In this document: positions 23,856-32,834 of the stretch, piece by piece
Position numbering within the stretch: position 1 is the stretch's first letter
How the letters are laid out: every line of letters starts with the position of its first letter
NCBI GenBank assembly: GCA_903858085.1
Contig: CAIOHJ010000171.1
Coordinates: forward strand, 1 to 45,164
Direction of reading: 5' to 3'
DNA length: 45,164 bases
Origin: an uncultured Chloroflexota bacterium
Lineage (GTDB): Bacteria > Chloroflexota > Anaerolineae > Caldilineales > Caldilineaceae
Position numbers and translations under genes: made by a program
Notes under the pieces: generated by a model
The model's input: the letters and a program-made list of their open reading frames with translations, nothing else
The model's database searches: none
What the model was told of the DNA's origin: nothing

Positions 23856-25656
23856 ACGCGTGAACGACCCGATCCTGTCTGCAAAAAAGATTGCTCGCGC
23901 GGGTCCATGGCTGCTGCGTGTCGAGCATCTGTTGTACCTGGCAGCGCTGGTGGCTGCACTGCTGTTGCGGCTGGTAGGGCTGGCCAAGGATCCGCTCTCT
24001 GCCGCTGAGAGCAGCGCTGCCTGGAGCGCCTGGCTGGCTGCTGTGCAGCAGCCAGTGGCGGGAGCGCCTCTGCCGTCCAGCGCGCTGCTCTATGGGCTGC
24101 ACAGCGGGCTCTTCTGGTTGTTTGGGAGCAGCGACTGGCTGGCGCGCCTTGTTCCGGCGCTGGCTGGGGCAGCTACCGTGCTGGTGCCGTGGTTTTGGCG
24201 TGGCTGGTTGGGGCGCCCCGTTGCCTTGGCCGCTGCTCTCTTGTTGGCGATCGATCCCTGGCTGCTGGCGTGGAGTCGGCGGGCAGACGCTGCTGCCCTG
24301 ACCGTTTTGTTGGCTTTGTGGGGAGTGACTGCACTCTGGCATTGGAGCCAGCAGGACGAACAGTCGCCGGCCTGGGAACGGGTCGGGGCAATTGCATTGG
24401 CTTTGTTGTTGGCCAGCGGTCCGCTGGCATGGGGGTATCTGCCGGTATTGCTGCTGTTTTGGGGGATCTATGTCTGGCCTGTTGTCCAGCTGCGTTCGCT
24501 TCGGCGTTCGACCTGGGTCTGGTTTGTCGGCACGTTGCTGGCTGCCGCCACTGGATTTGCGCTGCGCGCAGAAAGCGTCGCAGCACTGGGAAAAAGTCTG
24601 ACCGACTGGTTCATCGAGCTGAGTGCGACACCACACGCCAATACATTGGACTGGCCCTTTTTGCGGCTGGCTGTCGATCAACCGCTGTTGGCGGTCGTCG
24701 GCCTCCTGGGCGTCGGATGGCTCTGGCTGCACCAGGATCGACGGCTGGCAATTTTTGTCAGCGGCTGGCTGGCTTGGGGGCTGCTGCTCTGGTTGCTGCC
24801 AGGCCGGACAGCGCTGCTCCTGCTTCCAGCAGGGGGAGCGCTGGTTGTGGCGGCAGCAGTCCTGCTCGGACAGGGGCTTGCTGCAGGCTGGAGAGCCTTC
24901 ACCGGGCTGGAGCTGCTGACGTTGCTGCTGGTGCAGATCCTGCTTGTGGGCTCAGCTTCACTCTGGCTGGCTGCGTTGGCTGACAGCAGCCAGTTTGACC
25001 CGCAAATCTGGCTGACCAGTGGAACCATTGGGGCGCTGGCACTGGTCGTCTGGACAATTTTTGGGGTGTGGGTCGGCTGGCGCGCAACAGCCCAGGTTGC
25101 GCTGCTGTTTTATACCCTTCTCTTGGGAGGCTGGACGATTCGTAGCGGTTGGCTGCTCGGCAACGGTGCCGGAGCAGCGCACCCTGCTGGCTTCTGGTCG
25201 GAATGGGCCAGTCCGCAGATCCATCTGTTGGTCCAAGATATCGAACGGCTCAGCAGTGCACGTCGCGGCGATCCCCACCAGATGCCCTTGCAGCTGCTCT
25301 ACGATCGCACCCCTGATTCGATGCTGGGGTGGTCGCTGCGTCTGCAGCGCAATTTGCAGCATGTGCGCACTCTCGACTGGCAGGGTGACCCGGCTGGCGT
25401 TCAGCCGCTGGTCATCGCACCCGCCCATCGCGAGTCAACCCTCCAACTGCCCGATTTTTATATTGGCAGCACCTATGCTGTTCAGGAACGTTGGCAGACA
25501 GCTGCGTTGACCTTCTCGGCACCAGCGAACGGAGAAGAAAGCGACGACCAGCGCTGGCGTACACGCCAGCAGCCCTGGCTGCGATGGATTTTGTATCGCA
25601 AGGTGAGCGATCTGCCCGCCACTGAAACTGTTACGCTGTGGGCCCCACAGAATTGA
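23848..25656 (+). CDS. GT-C-like membrane protein lacking the canonical catalytic Asp
   Basis: The protein has 602 residues with about 11-12 hydrophobic segments and a soluble tail of about 120 residues (DIERLSSARRGDPHQMP ... VSDLPATETVTLW). Gene order and the first TM/loop architecture match GT39/PMT_2 proteins. At the place where its neighbours have Asp-Glu, it reads Ala53-Glu54 (DPLSAAESSAAW). Other typical features, such as LVPALAGAATVLVPWFW, LLAIDPWLLAWSRRADAAALTVLL and PGRTALLLLPAGGAL, are kept. It may therefore be a non-catalytic partner or use another residue. It lies 32 bp after the DUF2298 gene and 32 bp before the Agl23-like gene, inside the same predicted operon. Confidence 0.82.
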   Translation: MDARVNDPILSAKKIARAGPWLLRVEHLLYLAALVAALLLRLVGLAKDPLSAAESSAAWSAWLAAVQQPVAGAPLPSSALLYGLHSGLFWLFGSSDWLARLVPALAGAATVLVPWFWRGWLGRPVALAAALLLAIDPWLLAWSRRADAAALTVLLALWGVTALWHWSQQDEQSPAWERVGAIALALLLASGPLAWGYLPVLLLFWGIYVWPVVQLRSLRRSTWVWFVGTLLAAATGFALRAESVAALGKSLTDWFIELSATPHANTLDWPFLRLAVDQPLLAVVGLLGVGWLWLHQDRRLAIFVSGWLAWGLLLWLLPGRTALLLLPAGGALVVAAAVLLGQGLAAGWRAFTGLELLTLLLVQILLVGSASLWLAALADSSQFDPQIWLTSGTIGALALVVWTIFGVWVGWRATAQVALLFYTLLLGGWTIRSGWLLGNGAGAAHPAGFWSEWASPQIHLLVQDIERLSSARRGDPHQMPLQLLYDRTPDSMLGWSLRLQRNLQHVRTLDWQGDPAGVQPLVIAPAHRESTLQLPDFYIGSTYAVQERWQTAALTFSAPANGEESDDQRWRTRQQPWLRWILYRKVSDLPATETVTLWAPQN

Positions 25657-25688
25657 CCCTATTTACCCACTTACGAGGGACTGCAACA

Positions 25689-28600
25689 ATGACACAGACT
25701 CTGGAGTATTCACCACCGGTCGACAGCGAAGAGAGCCGTCATCCTGAAGATTCCTGGCTGGACAGGCCGCTGACCCACTGGCTGGCATGGCGCTGGGAAA
25801 CTCTCGGGTGGGCTCTGCTGTTTTTGATCGGGATCATCACCCGTTTTTACGACCTGGGTACCCGCGCGATGAGCCACGACGAGAGTTTGCACACGCTGTA
25901 TTCGTACAACCTCTACGCCAACGGCAACTACGACCACAACCCGATGATGCATGGGCCCTTTCTCTACCATGCCAATGCCTTGATCTATTTTCTCTTTGGC
26001 GACAACGACTACACGTCACGCATTGTGCCGGCGATCTTTGGGGTCGGTGTTCTGGTGATGCTTTATTGGCTGCGCCCCTATCTTGGGCGCACAGGTGCGT
26101 TGGTGGCTGCAGTGCTGGTTCTGGTCAGTCCGAGTCTGCTTTTCCACTCTCGCTACATTCGCCACGATCTGTATATCGCCTTCGGCACACTGGTCTGGAT
26201 TTATGGAGCATTCCGCTATCTGGACAGGCGCCAGATGCGCTATCTGCTCATCATGATGCTCGGAATGGCTCTCGGATTTATTTCGCTGGAGGCGCATTTT
26301 ATTCATGGCGCGATCCTCGGCGCTTTCTTTGCCGGTCTGGCACTCTGGCAGGTGATCGGCTCCCGCTGGACGTTGCTGGTTGGGAGTCCGCTGGGAATAG
26401 GCGGTGCCTTCTGGTGGGTTCTGCACGAGATGAAAAACGACCAGGTGGGCATGATCGGCCTGGGGATCATGGCCCTGGTTGCTGCTGGCATTGCAGCGAT
26501 GGCGTTGCGCGGCAAGTGGGAAGTCCTGCGTCAGAATCCAGCTGCTGACCTGGCCATGATCATGCTGACGTTGGTGCTGCCTTTCCTCTCTCCCTTTCTC
26601 TTTGTGTTTACCGGCGGCGATCCGGTGGTCTTCACTTCTGTATCGGACTTCACCGGCGAGGCCCTGATTGTCAGGCTGGTGGCCATGGTTGCTGCCTGTA
26701 TCGCGTTGGCGTTGGGCCTGGCGTTTGTCTGGTTTGGCCGTCAACCACACACGGTCGAGCCACCCCCTACCTGGCGCCCCCATTTCTTGCACTGGGCAAC
26801 GCTGATGGGGAGCTTCTGGCTGATTCAGATTATCTTTTTTACCACCTTTTTCACCAATACCGTCAACGGCCTGGCAACGGGTGTGGTCGGCAGCCTCGGT
26901 TACTGGCTGGCACAGCAGGGGGTCAAACGAGGCAGCCAGCCTGTCTACTACTACGTGCTGATCGGCTGGCTTTACGAATTTTTGCCAGCCCTGCTCAGCC
27001 TGGGCGCTCTTTCTGCGCTTCTCCGTCGCTTGAACCCTCTGTCGAATTCAGGCGAACGTTGGGACCCCATTGCAGCTGCCGACCTCCCCGTCGGTCACTC
27101 TGCCCCTGGCGCTCCTGTCCATGCAGCACTGCCAGATCAGCGCCCCAATCGGATTGTTTTTGTGATCTTCTGCAGCTGGTGGGTGGTGGCCACTTGGATC
27201 GGCTATTCGGTCGCTGGCGAAAAGATGCCCTGGCTGTTCGTCCATATTGCGCTGCCAATGTGTGTCCTGGGCGGGTGGTGGCTGGGCACGATTCTGCGTC
27301 CGGTCGATTGGCGTGCGGTGGGAGAGCGGCAGACCTGGCCGTTGTTGCTGCTCTTTCCGGCGCTGGTGCTGGTTGCTGTGGTGCTGCTGACTGTACTTTC
27401 CGGCGCTGCTGGGCCTGAGCCAAACCGTTCTGGCCAGTTCCTGCAGTGGCTGTTGATTCTGTCGGTGTTGGCTGGGGCGGCATGGGGAGTGGTCGGGGCG
27501 TTTCGGCGCAGCGGTGCCCGTCTGGCGCTGCACCTGTTGGCAGTGGGTGCTGCTGCAACCCTGCTGCTCTTCACCGTGCGGGCCAGTTTCATGCTGACCT
27601 ACATCAACTTTGATATGGCCACCGAATACCTGGTCTACGCGCATGGGGGGCCTGATATCAAACGAGCGCTGGCGGAGATCGACACCATCAGCGCCAGGAC
27701 AGTGGGGGACCGCAACATTGTCGTGGCCTATGACAACGACAGCGCATGGCCCTTCAGCTGGTATATGCGCCTCTATCGCAACGCCAGGTATTACGGGGAT
27801 GCCCCCAATGCAGACGCGATGGCTGCACCTGTGATTATCGTCGGGCCAGCCAACCGTGCCAAAGTCGAACCCTACGTGGCGCGTGACTATGTGAAACGCA
27901 CCTATCGCCGTATCTGGTGGCCGGAAATGGACTATTTCGACCTGACGCCAGAGCGGATCTGGAACGCCATCGCCGACCCTGCCCAGCGCCAGCGAATTTT
28001 TGACATCGTTGTCTTTCGCAAATACCGCGACCCCCAAAACCTTGCGACCTTCCGCGATCTGGCCAAATGGCCCTATCAGGGGGAGTTTGATATGTACGTC
28101 CGTCGCGACCTGGCAAATCAAATCTGGGATCTGGCCGTGGTTCCAGTGGCTGCTGCCACTACGCTGGAGATTCCGGTGATTCTACCGGAACAGCTTCGTT
28201 TGTTGACTGCACAAACAGTCTATAGTGGGATCTACGCGGGGCTGCCCCTCTCCTCTCCGCGTGCGATCGCTGTGGGCCCCAATGGGCTGCGGCTGGTCGC
28301 TGATACCGGCAACCACCGCATCGTCGTGCTGGACAGCGCAGGCAATTTCCAATTCGCCTTTGGCGGGGTGTGCAACCTTGCCGACATGCCCACGACCCCT
28401 TGCCCAGACCCTGATGGCGCCGGCCCATTGGAAAGCGGAGATGGCCAGTTTTTTGAACCCTGGGGGGTAGCGGTCGATGGGGCTGGCCTGATCTATGTGG
28501 CGGACACCTGGAACGGCCGCATTCAGGTTTTTGACCAGACCGGGCGTTTCCTGCGCAAGTGGGGACGCTTTGCAGCAACCAACGGTGAGTTGGGAGATCC

Positions 28601-29138
28601 ACTGTCCTTTTTTGGGCCCCGTGGGTTGGCGATCGACTTGAACGGCAACCTGTTGATTGCAGACACGGGCAACAAGCGCATCCTGCACTACACGCCAACC
28701 GGTGAATTCATCCGTCAGATCGGGGGAGGCGGTGTGGTCGCCGGCCGTTTTGAAGAGCCGACCGCGGTGACGGTCGACCCCACCGATGGCACTGTGCTGG
28801 TGGCAGACGCCTGGAATGGACGGATTCAACGGTTCACACCGACGTTGGAAGTCCTGAGCGAATTTGCGGTTCCTGGCTGGGTCGGGCGGGATATTTTTCA
28901 GAAACCCTACCTGGCTGTCTCAGCCCGAGGGATCGTTTATGCGACCGATCCAGCCACTGCGCTGGTGATGGTCTTTGACCGCGACGGCGCCGTACAGGCC
29001 GCCTTTGGCGGGCCTGGGGCTGATCCGAACAACCTGAGTCAGCCGAATGGCATTGTCTTCGACCCGGCAGGCGGTCTCTTGCTGGTGGCCGACGGCGGCA
29101 GCAGCCGGATTCTGGCCTTTCCAGAAGTTGATTGGTGA
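25689..29138 (+). CDS. Agl23-like membrane protein with C-terminal six-bladed NHL propeller
   Basis: The protein has 1149 residues. ATG 25689 has GAGGGA about 8 nt upstream. The first 620 residues are a polytopic GT-C-like domain with Asp64-Glu65 in AMSHDESLHTLYS, HNPMMHGPFLYH and SRYIRHDLYIAFG. These blocks belong to the TIGR03663 family, labelled flippase-activity-associated protein Agl23 in archaea. A soluble region (VYAHGGPDIKRALAEID ... PYQGEFDMYVRRDLANQIWD) follows. From about residue 855 to the end, six NHL-type repeats can be counted, each of the form GxAVxxxGxxxVADTxNxRI. A closed beta-propeller outside the membrane is predicted. It probably takes part in moving or transferring lipid-linked sugars. 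The reaction is not known. Confidence 0.9.
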   Translation: MTQTLEYSPPVDSEESRHPEDSWLDRPLTHWLAWRWETLGWALLFLIGIITRFYDLGTRAMSHDESLHTLYSYNLYANGNYDHNPMMHGPFLYHANALIYFLFGDNDYTSRIVPAIFGVGVLVMLYWLRPYLGRTGALVAAVLVLVSPSLLFHSRYIRHDLYIAFGTLVWIYGAFRYLDRRQMRYLLIMMLGMALGFISLEAHFIHGAILGAFFAGLALWQVIGSRWTLLVGSPLGIGGAFWWVLHEMKNDQVGMIGLGIMALVAAGIAAMALRGKWEVLRQNPAADLAMIMLTLVLPFLSPFLFVFTGGDPVVFTSVSDFTGEALIVRLVAMVAACIALALGLAFVWFGRQPHTVEPPPTWRPHFLHWATLMGSFWLIQIIFFTTFFTNTVNGLATGVVGSLGYWLAQQGVKRGSQPVYYYVLIGWLYEFLPALLSLGALSALLRRLNPLSNSGERWDPIAAADLPVGHSAPGAPVHAALPDQRPNRIVFVIFCSWWVVATWIGYSVAGEKMPWLFVHIALPMCVLGGWWLGTILRPVDWRAVGERQTWPLLLLFPALVLVAVVLLTVLSGAAGPEPNRSGQFLQWLLILSVLAGAAWGVVGAFRRSGARLALHLLAVGAAATLLLFTVRASFMLTYINFDMATEYLVYAHGGPDIKRALAEIDTISARTVGDRNIVVAYDNDSAWPFSWYMRLYRNARYYGDAPNADAMAAPVIIVGPANRAKVEPYVARDYVKRTYRRIWWPEMDYFDLTPERIWNAIADPAQRQRIFDIVVFRKYRDPQNLATFRDLAKWPYQGEFDMYVRRDLANQIWDLAVVPVAAATTLEIPVILPEQLRLLTAQTVYSGIYAGLPLSSPRAIAVGPNGLRLVADTGNHRIVVLDSAGNFQFAFGGVCNLADMPTTPCPDPDGAGPLESGDGQFFEPWGVAVDGAGLIYVADTWNGRIQVFDQTGRFLRKWGRFAATNGELGDPLSFFGPRGLAIDLNGNLLIADTGNKRILHYTPTGEFIRQIGGGGVVAGRFEEPTAVTVDPTDGTVLVADAWNGRIQRFTPTLEVLSEFAVPGWVGRDIFQKPYLAVSARGIVYATDPATALVMVFDRDGAVQAAFGGPGADPNNLSQPNGIVFDPAGGLLLVADGGSSRILAFPEVDW

Positions 29139-29158
29139 GCTATGAGGGCACCGCAGCT

Positions 29159-32100
29159 GTGAACATGGGGCCGAGAAGAGAAAAAGTTGGGATTCGCCCA
29201 TTTTTGTTCGGGGTGCTGGCGTTGTCGCTGGCATTGGCTGGCCAGCAGGCTCTACAGCAGGGCTTGTGGCTGGACAGCTGGCTTTTTTGGGGCAGCGGCG
29301 TGTTGCTCTTCTTGTCTGTCTTCGGCCCGTCTCGCTACTCTCCGATAGCCGCCCCACAACCGTTTGGGGGCAAAGGACAGCAGCCCGATGGATGGCGCCA
29401 GCGGGTTGGGATGGGGCTGTTGGCGATCTCTTTGCTGATGAGTGTGGATGCACTGCGCCAGTTCTACTCGCTTGAGCCGTTCACTCCAGAAGCTTGGATA
29501 TGGCATGGAGGAGCGATCGTGGTGTTGCTGGCGGGGGTGCGCCTGCTCGACTCCGCCAACAATTTGGGGGCTGGATGGGGCCGGTGGAAGGGCTGGTTGC
29601 GCAGCAGCGGATGGGTGGGCGGCCTTCTTCTGGTTGCCCTGCTGCTGCGCCTGCTCTATCTGGACAGACTGCCGTACGGTCTTTGGTACGACGAAGCCGA
29701 GCATGGGCTGCAGGCGTTGCGCATCCTGGCGGACGATCGGTTTCGACCGATCTTTGAGGGGGCCATCAACGGGCCTGCCCATTATCTCTATCTGGTTGTG
29801 GCTGCATTTGAGTGGTTTGGCGTAAGTGCCCAGTCGATTCGGCTGGGCAGTGTCCTCTTTGGGACCCTGGCAACAGCTGCAGGCTATCTGGTCAGCGCTG
29901 AACTGTTTGGCCGGCGTATTGCCTTTTTCACCGCCACATTTTTGGCAGTTTCTAGCTGGTCGCTGACACTCAGCCGGTTTGGTATGTTTGCAACCATGTC
30001 TACGCCTCTTTTTTCACTGCTGACGGTTGCATTTTTTCTGCGTGGGCTGCGCACACAACGACTCACCGAATATGCGCTGGCTGGCCTCTGGCTGGGGACT
30101 GGGCTCTGTTTTTACACATCGTTTCGCCTTTTCGTCCCTGTATTTCTGTTGTGGTGGGTCTACTGTGGGGTCTACGAGTGGGGGACTCGACGCCAGCTTC
30201 CCCCCAAGTCGTTCTGGGTGGGAGGGGCTTTGTTGTTGTTCACAGCTGCAACAGTGGTGGCACCGCTGGCAGTCTATCTGAACAAACACCCTGAACTCTT
30301 CTGGGCAAGGGTGGAGAATACATTTCTTTTTGCAGGCAAAGACGAGATCGAGCAGTGGCCAGCGCTTTGGGAAAATTTGCGTCGGCATCTGCTCATGTTC
30401 AATGTTGTTGGAGATCCGAACGGGCGACACAACCTGCCTGGGGCACCGATGCTCGACCACGTGACTGCGGCGTTGTGGGTTTTGGGGAGCGCCTACGCCC
30501 TGCGGAATATCTGGCAGCCACGCTATCTTTTGCTGGTAGCCTGGCTCTTGGCCATGCTGATGGGGGGAGTCCTGTCGCTCGATTTTGAGGCGCCACAGTC
30601 TCTGCGTGCCAATGGCACGTTGCCCGCCGCCTATCTGTTGGCGACGATCCCGCTGGGGGTGCTGGCCCGTGCATGGGGGCTGGCTGCACAGCCCTACTAT
30701 CCCAATTTGCTGCGTGTGCCAGCGCTTGCCATGCTGGGCACAGTGGCTTTTCTTAATCTACACACCTACTTTGTGCGGCAGGCAGAGGATTTTGCTGTCT
30801 GGAACGCGTACTCAACCCCAGAGACGCTGGCTGCCCGGCTGCTGGCCGATCTGGAACCAGAGAACGACGCGTACGTGATCTCATTTTTTCAAGGCCACCC
30901 AACGCTCCAGTTTCTGGCGCGCGACGCTCCTCCCTTCCAAACAGTGGACACGCTGGACCAATTTCCACTCGAAGTTGCCCCAGGGCGTGGGGCGCTGCTG
31001 ATCCTCAATGCCGAGGCTCGTTCGCTCTACGAGGAAGCCCAGCGTCTTTACCCAAATGCTCAGTTTGCGGAAGTGACTCCCCCTTTTCCTGGCCCACCAG
31101 TGCTCTATACTGTTCGGCTGACTCCCAGCGATCTCGACTCGCTGCATGGGGTGACTGCCCGCTATTATGCCGGTGCAGACTGGCATGGCCCCCCTCTGTT
31201 GACCCGCCACGAACAACAACTGGCAGCGGACTGGACTGTGTCCAGCCCGCTGCCGCTGCCCTTTGCCGCAGAATGGGAAGGATTCCTGCACGTGCAGGCC
31301 GCAGGGATCCATCAATTTGTTCTGGAAGCCCCTGCTGCTGCCGAGTTGTGGATCGACGAATACAGTGTTTTGGCGGGTACAAATGTGTTGACAGGCACTC
31401 TGCAGCTTGCAGAGGGCATTCACACGGTGCGAATGCGGGCGCAAGGGCAGCCAGGACACCTGCAGCTCTCCTGGCAAACGCCCGAACTGCCCCTGACCTG
31501 GGTGCCAGCCTCTCTTCTGTACAACGCACCCTGGCTGGGACAAGGGCTTCTGGGCCACTATTACCCCAACGGTCAATGGATGCCTCCAGCAGCAGCGAGC
31601 CGTATCGAGGCCCGTTTTGCCCGCTATGTGCACGTCACCCCGTTGCCGCGGCCCTACACAGTGGAATGGGGCGGAAAACTTGTGGCTCCACAGGAAGGGG
31701 TCTATCGTTTCGGGATGGAATCGATCGATGAGTCGATGCTCTGGATCGATGGTTTGGAGGTGGTGCGTACGACATTGCCCAACAGATACCAGGAGTCTGA
31801 ACTTTTCTTGACAGCCGGGCTGCACGAGATTCGGATTCGTTTTGCAGACCGCACCAACCACACCCAGATCAACGTCTACTGGCAGCCGCCGGGCCGTGAG
31901 CGCCAGATTCTGCCCGCCGAGGCACTCCTTCCCCCGCGAGGGAACTACGATCGATTTGTCTTCTCTCCACCTGAACCAGCAGAAAACCAGGTGGGCGTAC
32001 AAAGTTTCGGGGAGGGGGTCCCCGCTGCACGTCTCCCTGGAGAAGCGCGTGTGGTCGCTGTTGGGCTGGCCACCCCACGCGGGGTTGCTGTAGCCGACGA

Positions 32101-32833
32101 TGGCAGACTCTATATCGCAGAAAGTGGCGCAGGGCATGTGTCGATCTGGAACACAGAGGGCGGGCTCCTGGAGGTGATCACGGGCAGCAACCAGCCCCTG
32201 GTCGAGCCGGCGGATCTGGCGGTGGCAGAAGGGCGTCTTCTGGTGCTCGACGCGACCGCAGCTGCTGTCCGTTGGTTTGACCTGGATGGCAATCCGCTGC
32301 CCGATCCTGCGCTGCCCGGCTTGGATTCATCCTTTGCAGAGCGTTCCCGGGGGATCGGCGTCACTGCAACGGGCGAGATCTGGGTTGCGAACACACCCGC
32401 CGGTCGCATTGTGCGCCTGGATGCAGCCGGCGGGATGGCTGGCCAGCAGGTTGTCGGGCAGGGTGAAGATGCACAGCCTGTCGATGTGGTAGGTGGCATC
32501 AACGGCAAACTGTTTGTGGTCGACGGGCAGGGCCATCGGCTGCTCCGCTACGCGCAAGATGGGCAACTCGAGCAATTCTGGTCCCTGCCAGCAGCCAACA
32601 CGCTCGACAGCCCACACCTGGCAACCGATCGGAGCGGAAGGCTCTATGTGAGCGATCCTGAGAACGGACGTGTTTTTCTGCGTAAATCAGACGGAGAAGT
32701 TGCTGGCTATTGGGACCTGACAGAGCTGGTCGGGCATCCTGTGCGTCCGGTAGGAATTGCTGTCGACGCCAGCGGTGTGGTCTGGGTGGTCGACAGTGCT
32801 GCTGGCAGCCTGATCGCGCTACGGCAGGGGTGA
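29159..32833 (+). CDS. GT39-like membrane glycosyltransferase with two PA14 domains and six-bladed propeller
   Basis: About 1224 residues from GTG 29159, which has GAGGG 10 nt upstream. Other in-frame starts are GTG 29135 (4-bp overlap with the previous stop) and ATG 29165. Residues 1-530 are polytopic with Asp-Glu in LPYGLWYDEAEHGLQ, the GT-C catalytic signature, and SLTLSRFGMFATMS. Two PA14-like modules follow (about 662-785, starting VTARYYAGADW, and 796-920, starting LLGHYYPNGQW). Each ends in a LHEIRIRF/IHTVRMRA-type strand, and in other proteins these modules bind glycans. From about 945 six NHL-like blades complete the protein. The outer domains probably hold the acceptor or product glycan near the enzyme. 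Confidence 0.88.
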   Translation: MNMGPRREKVGIRPFLFGVLALSLALAGQQALQQGLWLDSWLFWGSGVLLFLSVFGPSRYSPIAAPQPFGGKGQQPDGWRQRVGMGLLAISLLMSVDALRQFYSLEPFTPEAWIWHGGAIVVLLAGVRLLDSANNLGAGWGRWKGWLRSSGWVGGLLLVALLLRLLYLDRLPYGLWYDEAEHGLQALRILADDRFRPIFEGAINGPAHYLYLVVAAFEWFGVSAQSIRLGSVLFGTLATAAGYLVSAELFGRRIAFFTATFLAVSSWSLTLSRFGMFATMSTPLFSLLTVAFFLRGLRTQRLTEYALAGLWLGTGLCFYTSFRLFVPVFLLWWVYCGVYEWGTRRQLPPKSFWVGGALLLFTAATVVAPLAVYLNKHPELFWARVENTFLFAGKDEIEQWPALWENLRRHLLMFNVVGDPNGRHNLPGAPMLDHVTAALWVLGSAYALRNIWQPRYLLLVAWLLAMLMGGVLSLDFEAPQSLRANGTLPAAYLLATIPLGVLARAWGLAAQPYYPNLLRVPALAMLGTVAFLNLHTYFVRQAEDFAVWNAYSTPETLAARLLADLEPENDAYVISFFQGHPTLQFLARDAPPFQTVDTLDQFPLEVAPGRGALLILNAEARSLYEEAQRLYPNAQFAEVTPPFPGPPVLYTVRLTPSDLDSLHGVTARYYAGADWHGPPLLTRHEQQLAADWTVSSPLPLPFAAEWEGFLHVQAAGIHQFVLEAPAAAELWIDEYSVLAGTNVLTGTLQLAEGIHTVRMRAQGQPGHLQLSWQTPELPLTWVPASLLYNAPWLGQGLLGHYYPNGQWMPPAAASRIEARFARYVHVTPLPRPYTVEWGGKLVAPQEGVYRFGMESIDESMLWIDGLEVVRTTLPNRYQESELFLTAGLHEIRIRFADRTNHTQINVYWQPPGRERQILPAEALLPPRGNYDRFVFSPPEPAENQVGVQSFGEGVPAARLPGEARVVAVGLATPRGVAVADDGRLYIAESGAGHVSIWNTEGGLLEVITGSNQPLVEPADLAVAEGRLLVLDATAAAVRWFDLDGNPLPDPALPGLDSSFAERSRGIGVTATGEIWVANTPAGRIVRLDAAGGMAGQQVVGQGEDAQPVDVVGGINGKLFVVDGQGHRLLRYAQDGQLEQFWSLPAANTLDSPHLATDRSGRLYVSDPENGRVFLRKSDGEVAGYWDLTELVGHPVRPVGIAVDASGVVWVVDSAAGSLIALRQG

Positions 32834-32834
32834 G

